A program made the position numbers and the translations under genes. The notes beneath the pieces were generated by a model. That model was not told the origin of the DNA, did not search any database, and was given only the letters and a program-made list of their open reading frames with translations. A stretch of DNA of 64,000 nt, from NCBI RefSeq assembly GCF_000282495.1, contig NZ_AKJE01000112.1, forward strand, positions 19,890 through 83,889, written 5' to 3'. This DNA is from Pseudomonas sp. GM79 (GTDB taxonomy: Bacteria > Pseudomonadota > Gammaproteobacteria > Pseudomonadales > Pseudomonadaceae). The stretch's first letter is position 1. The number at the start of each line of letters is the position of its first letter. Shown piece after piece: positions 35,608 to 44,340 of the stretch.

Positions 35608-36846
35608 TCAGGCGTGAGCCGGCACCGGTAGCGGTGCCGCCAGCAAGCGCTCGTCCAATAGACCCAAGCCCTCCTGGAACAGCTGATTACTGCGTTGGGT
35701 ATCACCCAGTTGCGCCAGCAACCGCGCCAGCTCGGCGCAGGCTTCAGGGTTGCGCTGCACGCGCAGGCTGCTCTCCAGATAATCCCGGGCCTTGCCCCAC
35801 AGACTGCTTTGCAGGCACAAACGGCCCAACGTCAGCAGCAGGCTCGGGTCGGCGGGATGATCCTTGAGCCAACCCTCGGCGGTGTGCAGTTGCCTGGCCG
35901 CATCGCTGCCGCGAACCAGCCCGTAAAGGCGTGCCAGATGGCTGTCGTATTTGCGCTTGAGGGCTGCACGCAGGACCTCCTCGGCCTCGACCTGTGCCCC
36001 TAGTTGCCGCAATTGCTCGGCATAGGCCAGCACCAGTTGCGGTTCCTGGCGCTGAGCGGCGGTGAGTTGCTGCCAGGCGCGATTGAGTGATTGCAAACCG
36101 ACCGTTCCGTCCTCTTCCCGCTGCGCCGCCAACGAAAGATTTTCACCCCAGGCACGGCGCTCCAACTCAGCCAGTTCGGCCGGTGGCAATACCTTGTCCT
36201 TGCGTAACTCCGGCAACAAGCGAATCACTGCCGACCAGTCGCCCCGCTGCTGAAGCAGGCGCTGCAACTGGCGCAGGGTCTGGACGTTATGAGGATGACG
36301 CTCGTGCATGGCTTGCAGGGTTACCAGCGCGCCCTCAGTGTCGCCGCGGTCAGTCTGCAACTGGGCATGGTTCAAGGCAATCGCCAGCTCGGCCTGGGGC
36401 TGCCGCTCGAGGGCGCGCTCCAGCAGGTTGTCGCTTTCCTCGTAGTGACCTTGTTCGTTCGCGGCGCGGGCGGCACCGAGGTAGTAGAGCAGCGGCTGGC
36501 GCTCGGCTTCCGCTGCGCGATACAGATGACGCTGCGCACTGGCCCAGCGGCCCTCGGCCAAATCCAGCTGACCGTGTTCTATCGCCACTTGCACCCGCCG
36601 GCTGCGATTGCGCCGGGACCATGGATTGACCACTCCACCGGAAGTCGTCACCAGCTCGATCAGCGCCTTGATGCCCCAGAACACCAGCCACAGCACGGCC
36701 ACCAGGGCGAGGGTTGCCCACAGGCTCGATTCGTAACGGAAAGTTTTGTAGGCGATCAGCACATAGCCAGAATGCTCGGCAATCGCCAACCCCAGCGCGG
36801 CAGCCGCCGCGATGACCACGAACACGATCACATAGAGGCGCTTCAT
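35608..36846 (-). CDS. hemY: HemY-like TPR membrane protein
   Basis: A 412-residue protein. Two N-terminal membrane helices (residues about 4-23 and 40-60) are followed by a soluble tetratricopeptide region (GRWASAQRHLYRAAEAERQPL; YEESDNLLERALERQPQ). Proteobacterial HemY of this type is not protoporphyrinogen oxidase despite the name; it is linked to late haem synthesis. Its ATG overlaps the hemX stop (ATGA). Last gene of hemC-hemD-hemX-hemY. Confidence 0.93.
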   Translation of the reverse strand: MKRLYVIVFVVIAAAAALGLAIAEHSGYVLIAYKTFRYESSLWATLALVAVLWLVFWGIKALIELVTTSGGVVNPWSRRNRSRRVQVAIEHGQLDLAEGRWASAQRHLYRAAEAERQPLLYYLGAARAANEQGHYEESDNLLERALERQPQAELAIALNHAQLQTDRGDTEGALVTLQAMHERHPHNVQTLRQLQRLLQQRGDWSAVIRLLPELRKDKVLPPAELAELERRAWGENLSLAAQREEDGTVGLQSLNRAWQQLTAAQRQEPQLVLAYAEQLRQLGAQVEAEEVLRAALKRKYDSHLARLYGLVRGSDAARQLHTAEGWLKDHPADPSLLLTLGRLCLQSSLWGKARDYLESSLRVQRNPEACAELARLLAQLGDTQRSNQLFQEGLGLLDERLLAAPLPVPAHA

Positions 36847-37997
36847 GGCATGGCCTCCTGCGTCGTGCTCGCGGCAGGTTTGGCCAGAGGTTTCACCGAC
36901 TCCTCGGCGTTGACGTTGCGCCGCTCAAGATAGGCCTGGACCGTACTCAACGTGCCCGTCAGATCTGGCGTGATCACCGTGACTGGCTGCTTACTCAACT
37001 CGGCCACCTGCTCCAGCATGACTTTGCTCTGAGGGTTGTCCGGGTTGAAGTTGCTCTTGAGCACGTCCCGCGCTTCGGCCAGCGCTTGGGTGTAAACCGC
37101 GGCCTGGCCGTTGAGCGCGGCCCATTGCGCCTGCTCCAGCGCCAGGCTCAGGGCCAGACGCACCTGGCTCAAGCTCTGCCCTGCCAGCAACGGCCGGACA
37201 TTCTTGTCGGCGTTGAAATCGATGCGGATATAACGCGAGATCTGATCCCACCATTGCGCCCAGCGACTGGCGCCGTCTCCATCAGCGGTCAGGCCCAGCA
37301 GGGATTCGCCACGGTCCTTGTACTCAGGTGCCAACTCGGTGAGGTTGATCACCTGGTCGCGCAAGGCACCCAGTCGCAGGAACAACCCGGTGCGATCCGG
37401 CTGTTCGGTACTGCGCAGGGCCACCAGGGTTTTGGCCACTTGCTCGCGAGCGGCGAAAGCCCCGGGGTCGTTCTGTTCACGAAGAATTTCGTCGGCGCCT
37501 TGCACCAGAGCCTGGGCGCTGCTGATGTCCTGCAATGCCGACAGACGCAGGCTGGCCAGGCGCAGCAAGTGCTCGGCTTCGGCCAGACGCCAGTCCTTGC
37601 GGCTCGCGCCGAGGACGGTTTCCAGACGTTGATTCAGACGTTGCTGATCGCCTTGGAGTTGCGTGACCAGACGACTGCGTGCGTCGAGTTCCTCGGCGGC
37701 AGGCATTTGCTCGAGGCGAGCCGTCAGGCGTTGTTCGTTGAGCTTCAAGCTCTGGGCCTGATCGTTCAGCGCCTGAACCTGACTCAACTGTTGCTGGTTA
37801 TTGGCTTGCAGGTGACGCACCTGCCAGACTCCCCAGCCGCCCACAGCAACACCTGCCGCGCCCAACAGCAGCGCGACGATTGCCAACCCATTGCCTCGGC
37901 GCTGCTCAACAGCAGGTGGCGCAGTTTCAACCGGTAGATCAGCCGGTGCATCAAGCACGGGCCGGACGTCATCTTTAGGCAAGGCTGTTTCGCTCAC
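36843..37997 (-). CDS. hemX: HemX-like membrane protein
   Basis: A 384-residue protein with one membrane helix (GLAIVALLLGAAGVAVGGWG, about residues 36-55), a coiled coil (NNQQQLSQVQALNDQAQSLK onward) and a helical periplasmic domain. Recognised as proteobacterial HemX; its biochemical role in haem synthesis is unproven. The GTG start at 37997 follows AAAGGATG; earlier in-frame codons have no conserved sequence and lie inside the hemD end. Confidence 0.9.
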   Translation of the reverse strand: MSETALPKDDVRPVLDAPADLPVETAPPAVEQRRGNGLAIVALLLGAAGVAVGGWGVWQVRHLQANNQQQLSQVQALNDQAQSLKLNEQRLTARLEQMPAAEELDARSRLVTQLQGDQQRLNQRLETVLGASRKDWRLAEAEHLLRLASLRLSALQDISSAQALVQGADEILREQNDPGAFAAREQVAKTLVALRSTEQPDRTGLFLRLGALRDQVINLTELAPEYKDRGESLLGLTADGDGASRWAQWWDQISRYIRIDFNADKNVRPLLAGQSLSQVRLALSLALEQAQWAALNGQAAVYTQALAEARDVLKSNFNPDNPQSKVMLEQVAELSKQPVTVITPDLTGTLSTVQAYLERRNVNAEESVKPLAKPAASTTQEAMP

Positions 37998-38013
37998 GTA
38001 TCCATCCTTTGCA

Positions 38014-38781
38014 TTAGAAAACGGGCACGGGGTGTTCCCGTAACGCCGCCAGCAAGGCCGCGGCACTGGCGCCACGACAATCCACAACTGTTTGGGCCCC
38101 GGCGGCGCGTGCCAGCTCGGCGACCCTGGGGCTTGGAACAAACAACGGCAGCCGCACCATGCTCGGCCAGGCATCGCCAGCCAATCGGTGCAGGTGCTCA
38201 AAACCCTGTCCACTGCTGACCACCAGCCCGTTCAAGCGTTCCGCCTTGATCCGGTCAGGCAGCGTTGCCGACGGGTACTGTGGCAAACCACGTCGGTACA
38301 ACTCCAGATACTCGACACTAGCACCAAGCTCGCGTAAACGCTCAGCCAGCAACTCGCGCCCACCCTCCCCGCGCAGGATCAGCACTCGCGGATCGGGACC
38401 GGCGACAGCCTCGCGCAACAGCGCAAGCTCAAGCAAGGCTTCGCTGTCATCGCCGTCGACCGGGAAGCTCACATCCAGCCCGCTATCCTCGAGAATCTGC
38501 GCCGTCGCCGCGCCCACGCTGAACCACTTCAGGCCCGGCGGTTGCGGCCAGTACTGGTTGAGCAGGCTGACAGCGATTCTGGCGGCCGGTTTGCTGACCA
38601 CGATCACCGCGCAATAGTTTTCCAGGTTCTGAATCACTTCGCGCATTGTGTCAGAGGCAGGAATCGGCTCGATATCCAAAAGCGGCAAGCTGCTGCTGAA
38701 AATCCCCGCGTCGGCCAGCACACGGGCAAGCGCCGCCGATTCATCCGCAGGGCGCGTCAGCAACAGGCGCCAGCCAGTCAC
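38014..38781 (-). CDS. hemD: uroporphyrinogen-III synthase
   Basis: A 255-residue HemD with the family's loose motifs: LLLTRPADESAALARVLADA at the start, VVSKPAARIAVSLL, SVGAATAQILEDSG and LNGLVVSSGQGFEHLHRLAG. It cyclises hydroxymethylbilane to uroporphyrinogen III with ring-D inversion. It overlaps hemC by 4 bp (ATGA) and precedes hemX by 16 bp. Confidence 0.94.
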   Translation of the reverse strand: MTGWRLLLTRPADESAALARVLADAGIFSSSLPLLDIEPIPASDTMREVIQNLENYCAVIVVSKPAARIAVSLLNQYWPQPPGLKWFSVGAATAQILEDSGLDVSFPVDGDDSEALLELALLREAVAGPDPRVLILRGEGGRELLAERLRELGASVEYLELYRRGLPQYPSATLPDRIKAERLNGLVVSSGQGFEHLHRLAGDAWPSMVRLPLFVPSPRVAELARAAGAQTVVDCRGASAAALLAALREHPVPVF

Positions 38782-39719
38782 TCGTGCCCTGCCTCGCCAT
38801 AGACTGCTTTCAGAATGTCGGCGGCGCCCTGGCTCAGCAGGTCTTCAGCCACTTGCACACCCAATGCCTCGGCATCAGCCCGCGGCGCCCGGGCCTCGGC
38901 GCTGAGCAACAGGCCGCCGCCCGGATCACCCACCAACCCGCGCAACCAGATTTGCTCGCCTTCAAGCACGGCGTAGCAAGCGATTGGCACCTGGCAGCCG
39001 CCATTCAAATGTTTGTTGAGCGCACGTTCGGCGGTAACGCGAGTGGCCGTGTCCTGATGATGCAGCGGCGCCAGCAGCGCATGGATTTCAGTGTCGGCGC
39101 TACGGCATTCGATACCGACCGCGCCTTGGCCACCGGCCGGCAGACTGTCTTCGACACTGATGGCCGAAGTGATGCGGTCTTCGAAGCCCAAACGAATCAA
39201 ACCCGCCGCAGCGAGGATGATGGCGTCGTATTCGCCGGCATCGAGCTTGGCCAGGCGAGTGTTGACGTTGCCGCGCAGGAAGCGGATTTCCAGGTCCGGG
39301 CGGCGGGTCAGCAACTGCGCCTGGCGACGCAAGCTGGAGGTGCCGACGATGCTGCCTGGCGGCAACTCATCAAGGCTGGTGTAGGTATTGGAGACAAAGG
39401 CATCGCGCGGGTCTTCGCGCTCGCAGATGCAGAACAGACCGAGGCCTTCGGGGAAGTCCATCGGCACGTCTTTCATAGAATGCACGGCGATGTCGGCTGC
39501 GTTTTCCAGCAGCGCGGTTTCCAGCTCCTTGACGAACAAGCCCTTGCCGCCAATTTTCGACAGCGGCGAATCGAGCAGCTTGTCGCCGCGACTGACCATA
39601 GGCACCAGCGTCACGAGCAGGCCCGGATGGGCCTCTTCCAGACGAGCCTTGACGTATTCGGCCTGCCACAGGGCGAGAGCACTTTTGCGGGTGGCGATGC
39701 GGATTTCGCGAGAGGACAT
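38778..39719 (-). CDS. hemC: hydroxymethylbilane synthase (porphobilinogen deaminase)
   Basis: A 313-residue HemC. Landmarks are IRIATRKSALALWQAEYVK, GTSSLRRQAQL, DAIILAAAGLIRLG and the dipyrromethane-cofactor cysteine in LNGGCQVPIACYA. It polymerises four porphobilinogens into hydroxymethylbilane. It heads the hemCDXY operon and lies 126 bp downstream of algR on the same strand. Confidence 0.97.
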   Translation of the reverse strand: MSSREIRIATRKSALALWQAEYVKARLEEAHPGLLVTLVPMVSRGDKLLDSPLSKIGGKGLFVKELETALLENAADIAVHSMKDVPMDFPEGLGLFCICEREDPRDAFVSNTYTSLDELPPGSIVGTSSLRRQAQLLTRRPDLEIRFLRGNVNTRLAKLDAGEYDAIILAAAGLIRLGFEDRITSAISVEDSLPAGGQGAVGIECRSADTEIHALLAPLHHQDTATRVTAERALNKHLNGGCQVPIACYAVLEGEQIWLRGLVGDPGGGLLLSAEARAPRADAEALGVQVAEDLLSQGAADILKAVYGEAGHE

Positions 39720-39845
39720 GGATCAATCCGTACTGAATAGATACGGCAGATAATAACAGCTCAGCCAAATCCGCTTTGACTTGTATCAGAAACTGCATGG
39801 CCTCCCTGGCCCTCAATGTCCGGTAATAGGGTAGAAATCCGGCCC

Positions 39846-40592
39846 CTAAAGCTGTTGCATCATTTTTCGCACGCCGGCCACATGGCGTCGGCTGACGATC
39901 AGGGCATCGCCGTTCAGGCCTTTGAGAAACAGCTGGAAATGCCCCAAAGGCGTGCGTTGCAGCCGCTCGATGCGTTCGCGAGCCACCAGTGCGTTGCGGT
40001 GGATCCGCACGAAACGGTCGCCAAATTCGTCTTCGAGGGCCTTGAGTGGTTCGTCGAGCAGCACTTCACCGCCTTCATGACGCAAGGTGACGTACTTGTG
40101 GTCGGCAATGAAGTAGACCACCTGACCCAACGGAATCAGCTCGATGCCTTTTCGGGTGCGGGCGCTGATGTGGCTGCGCGGACCGCTGCCGGTTTCGGCC
40201 GCAGGGCGAGTCAAGGCCGCGAGCTGGACGCGATTGGGTCGCTCGGCTTTCTTTAATGCTTCGTGTAACTGTTCTGTGCGCACTGGCTTCACCAGATAGC
40301 CCACGGCGCTGGCCTGCAGGGCTTCCACGGCAAATTCATCGGGCCCGGTGCAAAACACCACGGCGGGCGGGGTTTCGCGTTCGCACAATCGTGCAGCCAC
40401 TTGCAGGCCATCGAGGCCCGGCATGCGAATATCGAGCAGCACGATATCCGGTTTGTGACTGTCGATCAGTGCCAACGCCTCTTCGCCGTTCGTGGCGCTG
40501 GGCTCCAGGACATTGTATCCCTCGAGTTCGCCCACCATTCGGCTCAGGCGCTCGCGGGCCAGGGGTTCGTCATCAACGATCAGGACATTCAT
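39846..40592 (-). CDS. algR: AlgR, LytTR-family response regulator
   Basis: A 248-residue regulator. The receiver domain has the acidic pair DDE at 7-9 and phosphoacceptor Asp54 (VLLDIRMPG). The C-terminal LytTR DNA-binding domain has RKGIELIPLGQVVYFIADHK and FVRIHRNALVARERIERLQ. AlgR controls alginate, type IV pili/twitching and virulence in P. aeruginosa with the kinase AlgZ/FimS. The ATG at 40592 overlaps the stop of the algZ remnant (ATGA), preserving the ancestral coupling. The kinase itself is broken here, so phosphorylation must come from elsewhere or be dispensable. Confidence 0.96.
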   Translation of the reverse strand: MNVLIVDDEPLARERLSRMVGELEGYNVLEPSATNGEEALALIDSHKPDIVLLDIRMPGLDGLQVAARLCERETPPAVVFCTGPDEFAVEALQASAVGYLVKPVRTEQLHEALKKAERPNRVQLAALTRPAAETGSGPRSHISARTRKGIELIPLGQVVYFIADHKYVTLRHEGGEVLLDEPLKALEDEFGDRFVRIHRNALVARERIERLQRTPLGHFQLFLKGLNGDALIVSRRHVAGVRKMMQQL

Positions 40593-40945
40593 ATTGCGCT
40601 GGATTCCTGCGTGAGTCTCGCACAAGGATAGCGTAGACAGGTGAAGTGACGTCCGTCACCGCGATCCACGCTAAGACTAGCGCGAGGGCCAAAAAGTGCC
40701 GCGAGACCGGCGGCTAAATTTTTATCTGCCGCGTGACTGGCGGCCCAGGCCCGCACTGGCGAGGCATCGCCGTAGGGTTTGCTGATACACAATATGAACA
40801 CCCCTCTTCTCTCTATAGTCAGCTGCAGCATCGAGAAGTGCGCTGATCCTCTGTCCAACTGTAGACGGTTGCCGGGACGATATTGCTCAATTGAGAAATA
40901 TCGTTGCGCAATTTCCGCATCGCTTGCTTCGAGCGGGGGTCGCAC
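40589..40945 (-). pseudogene. algZ: algZ/fimS sensor kinase remnant
   Basis: A 118-codon open frame (GTG at 40945) where other pseudomonads carry a LytS-type kinase of about 350 residues. It keeps EIAQRYFSIEQYRPGNRLQ (about residues 11-29), like the Y-L-IE box after the histidine region. It jumps almost directly to TIERRGVFILCISKPYGD, the strand after the N-box, and ends AALFGPRASLSV and GRHFTCLRYPCARL, like the kinase C-terminus. The membrane domain, phosphoacceptor-histidine box, the N-box asparagines and a proper glycine box are missing. Only about 108 bp separate the frame from argH, so the rest is not simply frameshifted. I judge it a decayed gene; a short expressed peptide is possible. 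Confidence 0.8.
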
Positions 40946-40951
40946 GATAAG

Positions 40952-40983
40952 AAAAAAACCTGTCGACCAGTGTCAGCGACAGG
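40952..40983 (-). terminator. terminator-like hairpin upstream of the algZ remnant
   Basis: Read on the minus strand: CCTGTCG, an 11-nt loop, CGACAGG, then TTTTTTT. It would stop leftward transcription entering the algZ remnant and algR. On the plus strand it lies in the argH leader without a T-tract. Confidence 0.55.
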
Positions 40984-41053
40984 ATTGGCAACCCTGTTAT
41001 TATCCGCGTCAGCGTTTCACGCCATCTTTCTTCAAGCCGATACGAGCGAATTC

Positions 41054-42448
41054 ATGAGCACTGACAAGACCAATCAGTCCTGGGGCGGCCGCTTCAGTGA
41101 ACCCGTCGACGCCTTCGTCGCCCGCTTCACCGCCTCCGTCACCTTCGACCAGCGCCTGTATCGCCACGACATCATGGGCTCGATCGCCCACGCCAGCATG
41201 CTGGCCAAGGTCGGCGTGCTGACCGATGCCGAGCGCGACAGCATCATCGATGGCCTGAACACCATCCAGGGTGAAATCGAGGCCGGCCAGTTCGACTGGC
41301 GCATCGACCTTGAAGACGTACACATGAACATCGAGGCGCGTCTGACCGACCGCATCGGCGTGACCGGTAAAAAGCTGCACACCGGCCGCAGCCGTAACGA
41401 CCAGGTCGCCACCGACATCCGTCTGTGGCTGCGTGACGAGATCGACCTGATCCTGGGCGAAATCACCCGCCTGCAACAAGGCTTGCTGGAGCAGGCCGAG
41501 CGCGAAGCCGCCAGCATCATGCCGGGCTTCACTCACCTGCAAACCGCGCAGCCGGTGACCTTCGGGCACCACATGCTGGCCTGGTTCGAAATGCTCAGCC
41601 GCGACTACGAGCGTCTGGTCGACTGCCGCAAGCGCACCAACCGCATGCCGCTGGGCAGCGCCGCGCTGGCGGGCACCACTTACCCGATCGACCGCGAGTA
41701 CACCGCTCAACTGCTGGGCTTCGACGCAGTCGGCGGTAACTCCCTGGACAACGTGTCCGATCGCGACTTCGCTATCGAATTCTGCTCGGCCGCGAGCATC
41801 GCGATGATGCACTTGTCGCGTTTCTCCGAAGAACTGGTGCTGTGGACCAGCGCGCAATTCCAGTTCATCGATCTGCCGGACCGTTTCTGCACCGGCAGCT
41901 CGATCATGCCGCAAAAGAAAAACCCGGACGTACCGGAACTGGTTCGCGGCAAGACTGGCCGGGTATTCGGCGCATTGATGGGCTTGCTGACCCTGATGAA
42001 AGGCCAACCATTGGCCTACAACAAGGACAACCAGGAAGACAAGGAGCCGCTGTTCGACGCCGCCGACACCCTGCGCGATTCGCTGCGAGCCTTTGCCGAC
42101 ATGATCCCGGCGATCAAGCCGAAACACGCGATGATGCGCGAAGCGGCTCTGCGCGGTTTCTCCACCGCCACTGATCTGGCTGACTACCTGGTGCGCCGTG
42201 GCCTGCCGTTCCGTGATTGCCACGAGATCGTCGGCCATGCGGTGAAGTATGGCGTGGACACCGGCAAGGATCTGGCGGAAATGAGCCTGGAAGAACTGCG
42301 CAAGTTCAGCGACCAGATCGAACAGGACGTATTTGCCGTGCTGACCCTGGAAGGCTCGGTGAATGCCCGTGACCATATCGGCGGGACTGCGCCGGCGCAG
42401 GTCAAGAAGGCTGTTGCTCGCGGCCAGGCGCTGCTCGCCAGCCGTTAA
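41054..42448 (+). CDS. argH: argininosuccinate lyase
   Basis: A 464-residue lyase of the fumarase/aspartase superfamily. The signature GSSIMPQKKNPDVPELVRGK (about 280-299) carries the catalytic serine; KLHTGRSRNDQVATD and FTHLQTAQPVTFGHH are also present. It splits argininosuccinate into arginine and fumarate. ATG at 41054 (MSTDKTNQSWGGRF) matches the family; the frame is open 50 codons further upstream, but that part has no conserved sequence. An extended -10 (TGTTATTAT, 40995-41003) is a possible promoter. Confidence 0.97.
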   Translation: MSTDKTNQSWGGRFSEPVDAFVARFTASVTFDQRLYRHDIMGSIAHASMLAKVGVLTDAERDSIIDGLNTIQGEIEAGQFDWRIDLEDVHMNIEARLTDRIGVTGKKLHTGRSRNDQVATDIRLWLRDEIDLILGEITRLQQGLLEQAEREAASIMPGFTHLQTAQPVTFGHHMLAWFEMLSRDYERLVDCRKRTNRMPLGSAALAGTTYPIDREYTAQLLGFDAVGGNSLDNVSDRDFAIEFCSAASIAMMHLSRFSEELVLWTSAQFQFIDLPDRFCTGSSIMPQKKNPDVPELVRGKTGRVFGALMGLLTLMKGQPLAYNKDNQEDKEPLFDAADTLRDSLRAFADMIPAIKPKHAMMREAALRGFSTATDLADYLVRRGLPFRDCHEIVGHAVKYGVDTGKDLAEMSLEELRKFSDQIEQDVFAVLTLEGSVNARDHIGGTAPAQVKKAVARGQALLASR

Positions 42449-42452
42449 AAGC

Positions 42453-42540
42453 ATCGCGGGCAAGCCCGCTCCCACAAGGATCTCCGACGGGCCAAAATCT
42501 ATGGCAGACAGAGAAACCTGTGGGAGCGGCGGTGCGACGA
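42453..42540. repeat. REP pair with interrupted second copy
   Basis: catcgcgggcaagcccgctc is followed by an inverted copy whose centre reads gggagcggcggtgcgacgat and tcgacttgcccgcgatg, i.e. a REP with about 16 extra bases in its loop. Confidence 0.85.
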
Positions 42541-42582
42541 TTCGACTTGCCCGCGATGACTGACTTCAGAGCACTACAAAAC

Positions 42583-43242
42583 CTACTTTTTGGACGCGAT
42601 CATCTCCAGGAACGCTGGCATCGCCGCGTCCTTGTCCTTTGCGATCCGCTGCACATGCGGATTCTGCTCCAGACGCTCCAGCAGCGCCCTGGCCGCCGGC
42701 ATCTCGGCCAACAGATCGATATCAAACAGCTTCTGCGCCACGGCACGCGCCAACGGCACGCTGTAGAGGAAATACAGATCGGCCACGCTCAGGCTGTCAC
42801 CCGCCACATAGGGGGCGAACTTGCCATGCCTGCTCAGGGCAGCAAAGCCCAGCAGCAACTCGGCCTTGGTTTTCTCTTTGATCGCGTCCGGCACGGCCAT
42901 ACCGAAGAACGCCTCGGCATAGCACGCGCGGCCCGGCAACTCGATGTACAGCTCGATCTCCTTGGCCAGCGCCAACACCTGCGCCCGTTCGAACGGATCA
43001 CTGGGTAGCAGCGGCGTGCCTTTCTGGCTCTGCTCGAGGTACTCGAGAATCACGCTGGTTTCATTGATGAAACCTTGTTCGACGCCCAGCACTGGAACCT
43101 TTCCGCGTGGGCTGATGGCTAGCGTCTCGGGGGTAGTGCCCGGGTAAAACGGCACCTCTTCAAACGGCAGTCCCTTCTCCAGCAACGCCAGCTTGACCAT
43201 GTTGTAGTAGTTGCTGACGCAAAATCCATAAAGCTTGAGCAT
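42583..43242 (-). CDS. glutathione S-transferase
   Basis: A 219-residue GST. The N-terminal thioredoxin-like domain begins MLKLYGFCVSNYYNMVKLAL and has GKVPVLGVEQGFINETSVIL, the glutathione-binding cis-Pro and Glu-Thr-Ser segment. The C-terminal helical domain contains LSVADLYFLYSV. Likely detoxification of electrophiles; the substrate is unknown. ATG at 43242 is at the start of the conserved domain. Confidence 0.92.
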   Translation of the reverse strand: MLKLYGFCVSNYYNMVKLALLEKGLPFEEVPFYPGTTPETLAISPRGKVPVLGVEQGFINETSVILEYLEQSQKGTPLLPSDPFERAQVLALAKEIELYIELPGRACYAEAFFGMAVPDAIKEKTKAELLLGFAALSRHGKFAPYVAGDSLSVADLYFLYSVPLARAVAQKLFDIDLLAEMPAARALLERLEQNPHVQRIAKDKDAAMPAFLEMIASKK

Positions 43243-43367
43243 TACATAGCCTCCAGGCCGTGCAAGGGGTTGGCAGCGCCAGTTATAGAACGCCCGGGCA
43301 CTTCTTGCCAGCAGCATCACAGCGCTGAATGCAGGTAAACTGGCCGCCTTAACTTGAGGAGCCTGCC

Positions 43368-43652
43368 ATGAGCGAGCCAACTGATATCGAGATCGACGAA
43401 GAAGAGTTCGCCGAAAACACCCTGATCGAAGCCATCGAGAACCAGATAGAAAGCGATAACCCGCCAGCGGCCAAGGCGACCTTCAACAAGCTGACCCTGG
43501 TGGGTTACGAGCGTGAGGAAATCCTCAACCTGATGGCCCACGTGCTGGCGGTGGAAATCGACGCAATCCTCGAAGAAGACCGCCCGTTCAACAGCGAATG
43601 GTACGAAACTGCGCTGCGCGCTCTGCCAGAGTTGCCACCGGAAAAGAAATAA
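43368..43652 (+). CDS. small acidic conserved protein of unknown function
   Basis: A 94-residue, strongly acidic helical protein (TDIEIDEEEFAENTLIEAIE at the start; YEREEILNLMAHVLAVEIDAI in the middle). I recognise it as conserved in Pseudomonas but cannot give a function. A good ribosome site (TTGAGGAG) precedes the ATG. It is divergent from the GST gene across 125 bp, and BIMEs follow it. Confidence 0.75.
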   Translation: MSEPTDIEIDEEEFAENTLIEAIENQIESDNPPAAKATFNKLTLVGYEREEILNLMAHVLAVEIDAILEEDRPFNSEWYETALRALPELPPEKK

Positions 43653-43668
43653 GCCAACACCCCTCCCC

Positions 43669-43759
43669 TGTAGGAGCGAGGCTTGCCCGCGAAGGACTCA
43701 CCGCGGTCTATCTGCAAAATCGCGTCACCGTTCTTCGCGGGCAAGCCTCGCTCCTACAG
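43669..43759. repeat. BIME of the 'tgtaggagcgaggcttgccc' class
   Basis: tgtaggagcgaggcttgccc(gcgaa) and the inverted ttcgcgggcaagcctcgctc(ctaca), spacer about 45 bp. Confidence 0.9.
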
Positions 43760-43900
43760 AAACCACCCCCGCTACCTGCACCACCCACCGGGGAATGCCC
43801 CCCAAGGCGAAAAAACCCTGTTACGAGCACTGGACATGCTGCGCGAGTGGGATCACCTTAGGAGCGCTATCGTCTAATTCCTAGAAAGTCTGGAGTCCCT

Positions 43901-44146
43901 ATGTCGCTTACCCCTGAGTTGGTTGCCGAACTGGAAATCCTCGCCCTCTTCAACCTGGACAGTTCCCAGGAAGGTTTGAAAATTCATCAGACCGCTGCCC
44001 CGAAAGCCATTGCCGCTGCCCAAAGACTGTTCGATAAAGAATTGATCACCCAGCCCGATGGCGGTTATCTGACCAGCCTGGGGCGTGACGCTGCACAAAA
44101 TGTGCAAACCGTTCTAACCATTCTGTCCGTGCGCGAAACAGCCTGA
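43901..44146 (+). CDS. TIGR02647 family small protein
   Basis: An 81-residue protein beginning SLTPELVAELEILALFNLD, with AAAQRLFDKELITQPDGGYL. This matches the TIGR02647 family, a winged-helix-like small protein sometimes labelled DNA-binding. No experimental role is known to me. A hairpin GCGGGCAC-actttg-GTGCCCGC (44190-44211) follows in the region before cyaA. Confidence 0.8.
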   Translation: MSLTPELVAELEILALFNLDSSQEGLKIHQTAAPKAIAAAQRLFDKELITQPDGGYLTSLGRDAAQNVQTVLTILSVRETA

Positions 44147-44340
44147 GCCTCACCGCATCGCCCACGGAAACCTCTGTCACGGGATTTCCGCGGGCACACT
44201 TTGGTGCCCGCTGTCGCTGTACGATAGAAACCTGACGCCAGAAATACAAAATCAGCTTAAAAGTCCCGGGGCCGAGGCGCTAAACTGCCCCTCATCCCGA
44301 GCCCACCACGTCCGAGCCCCGCGAGCCGGATTGAGCTGAC

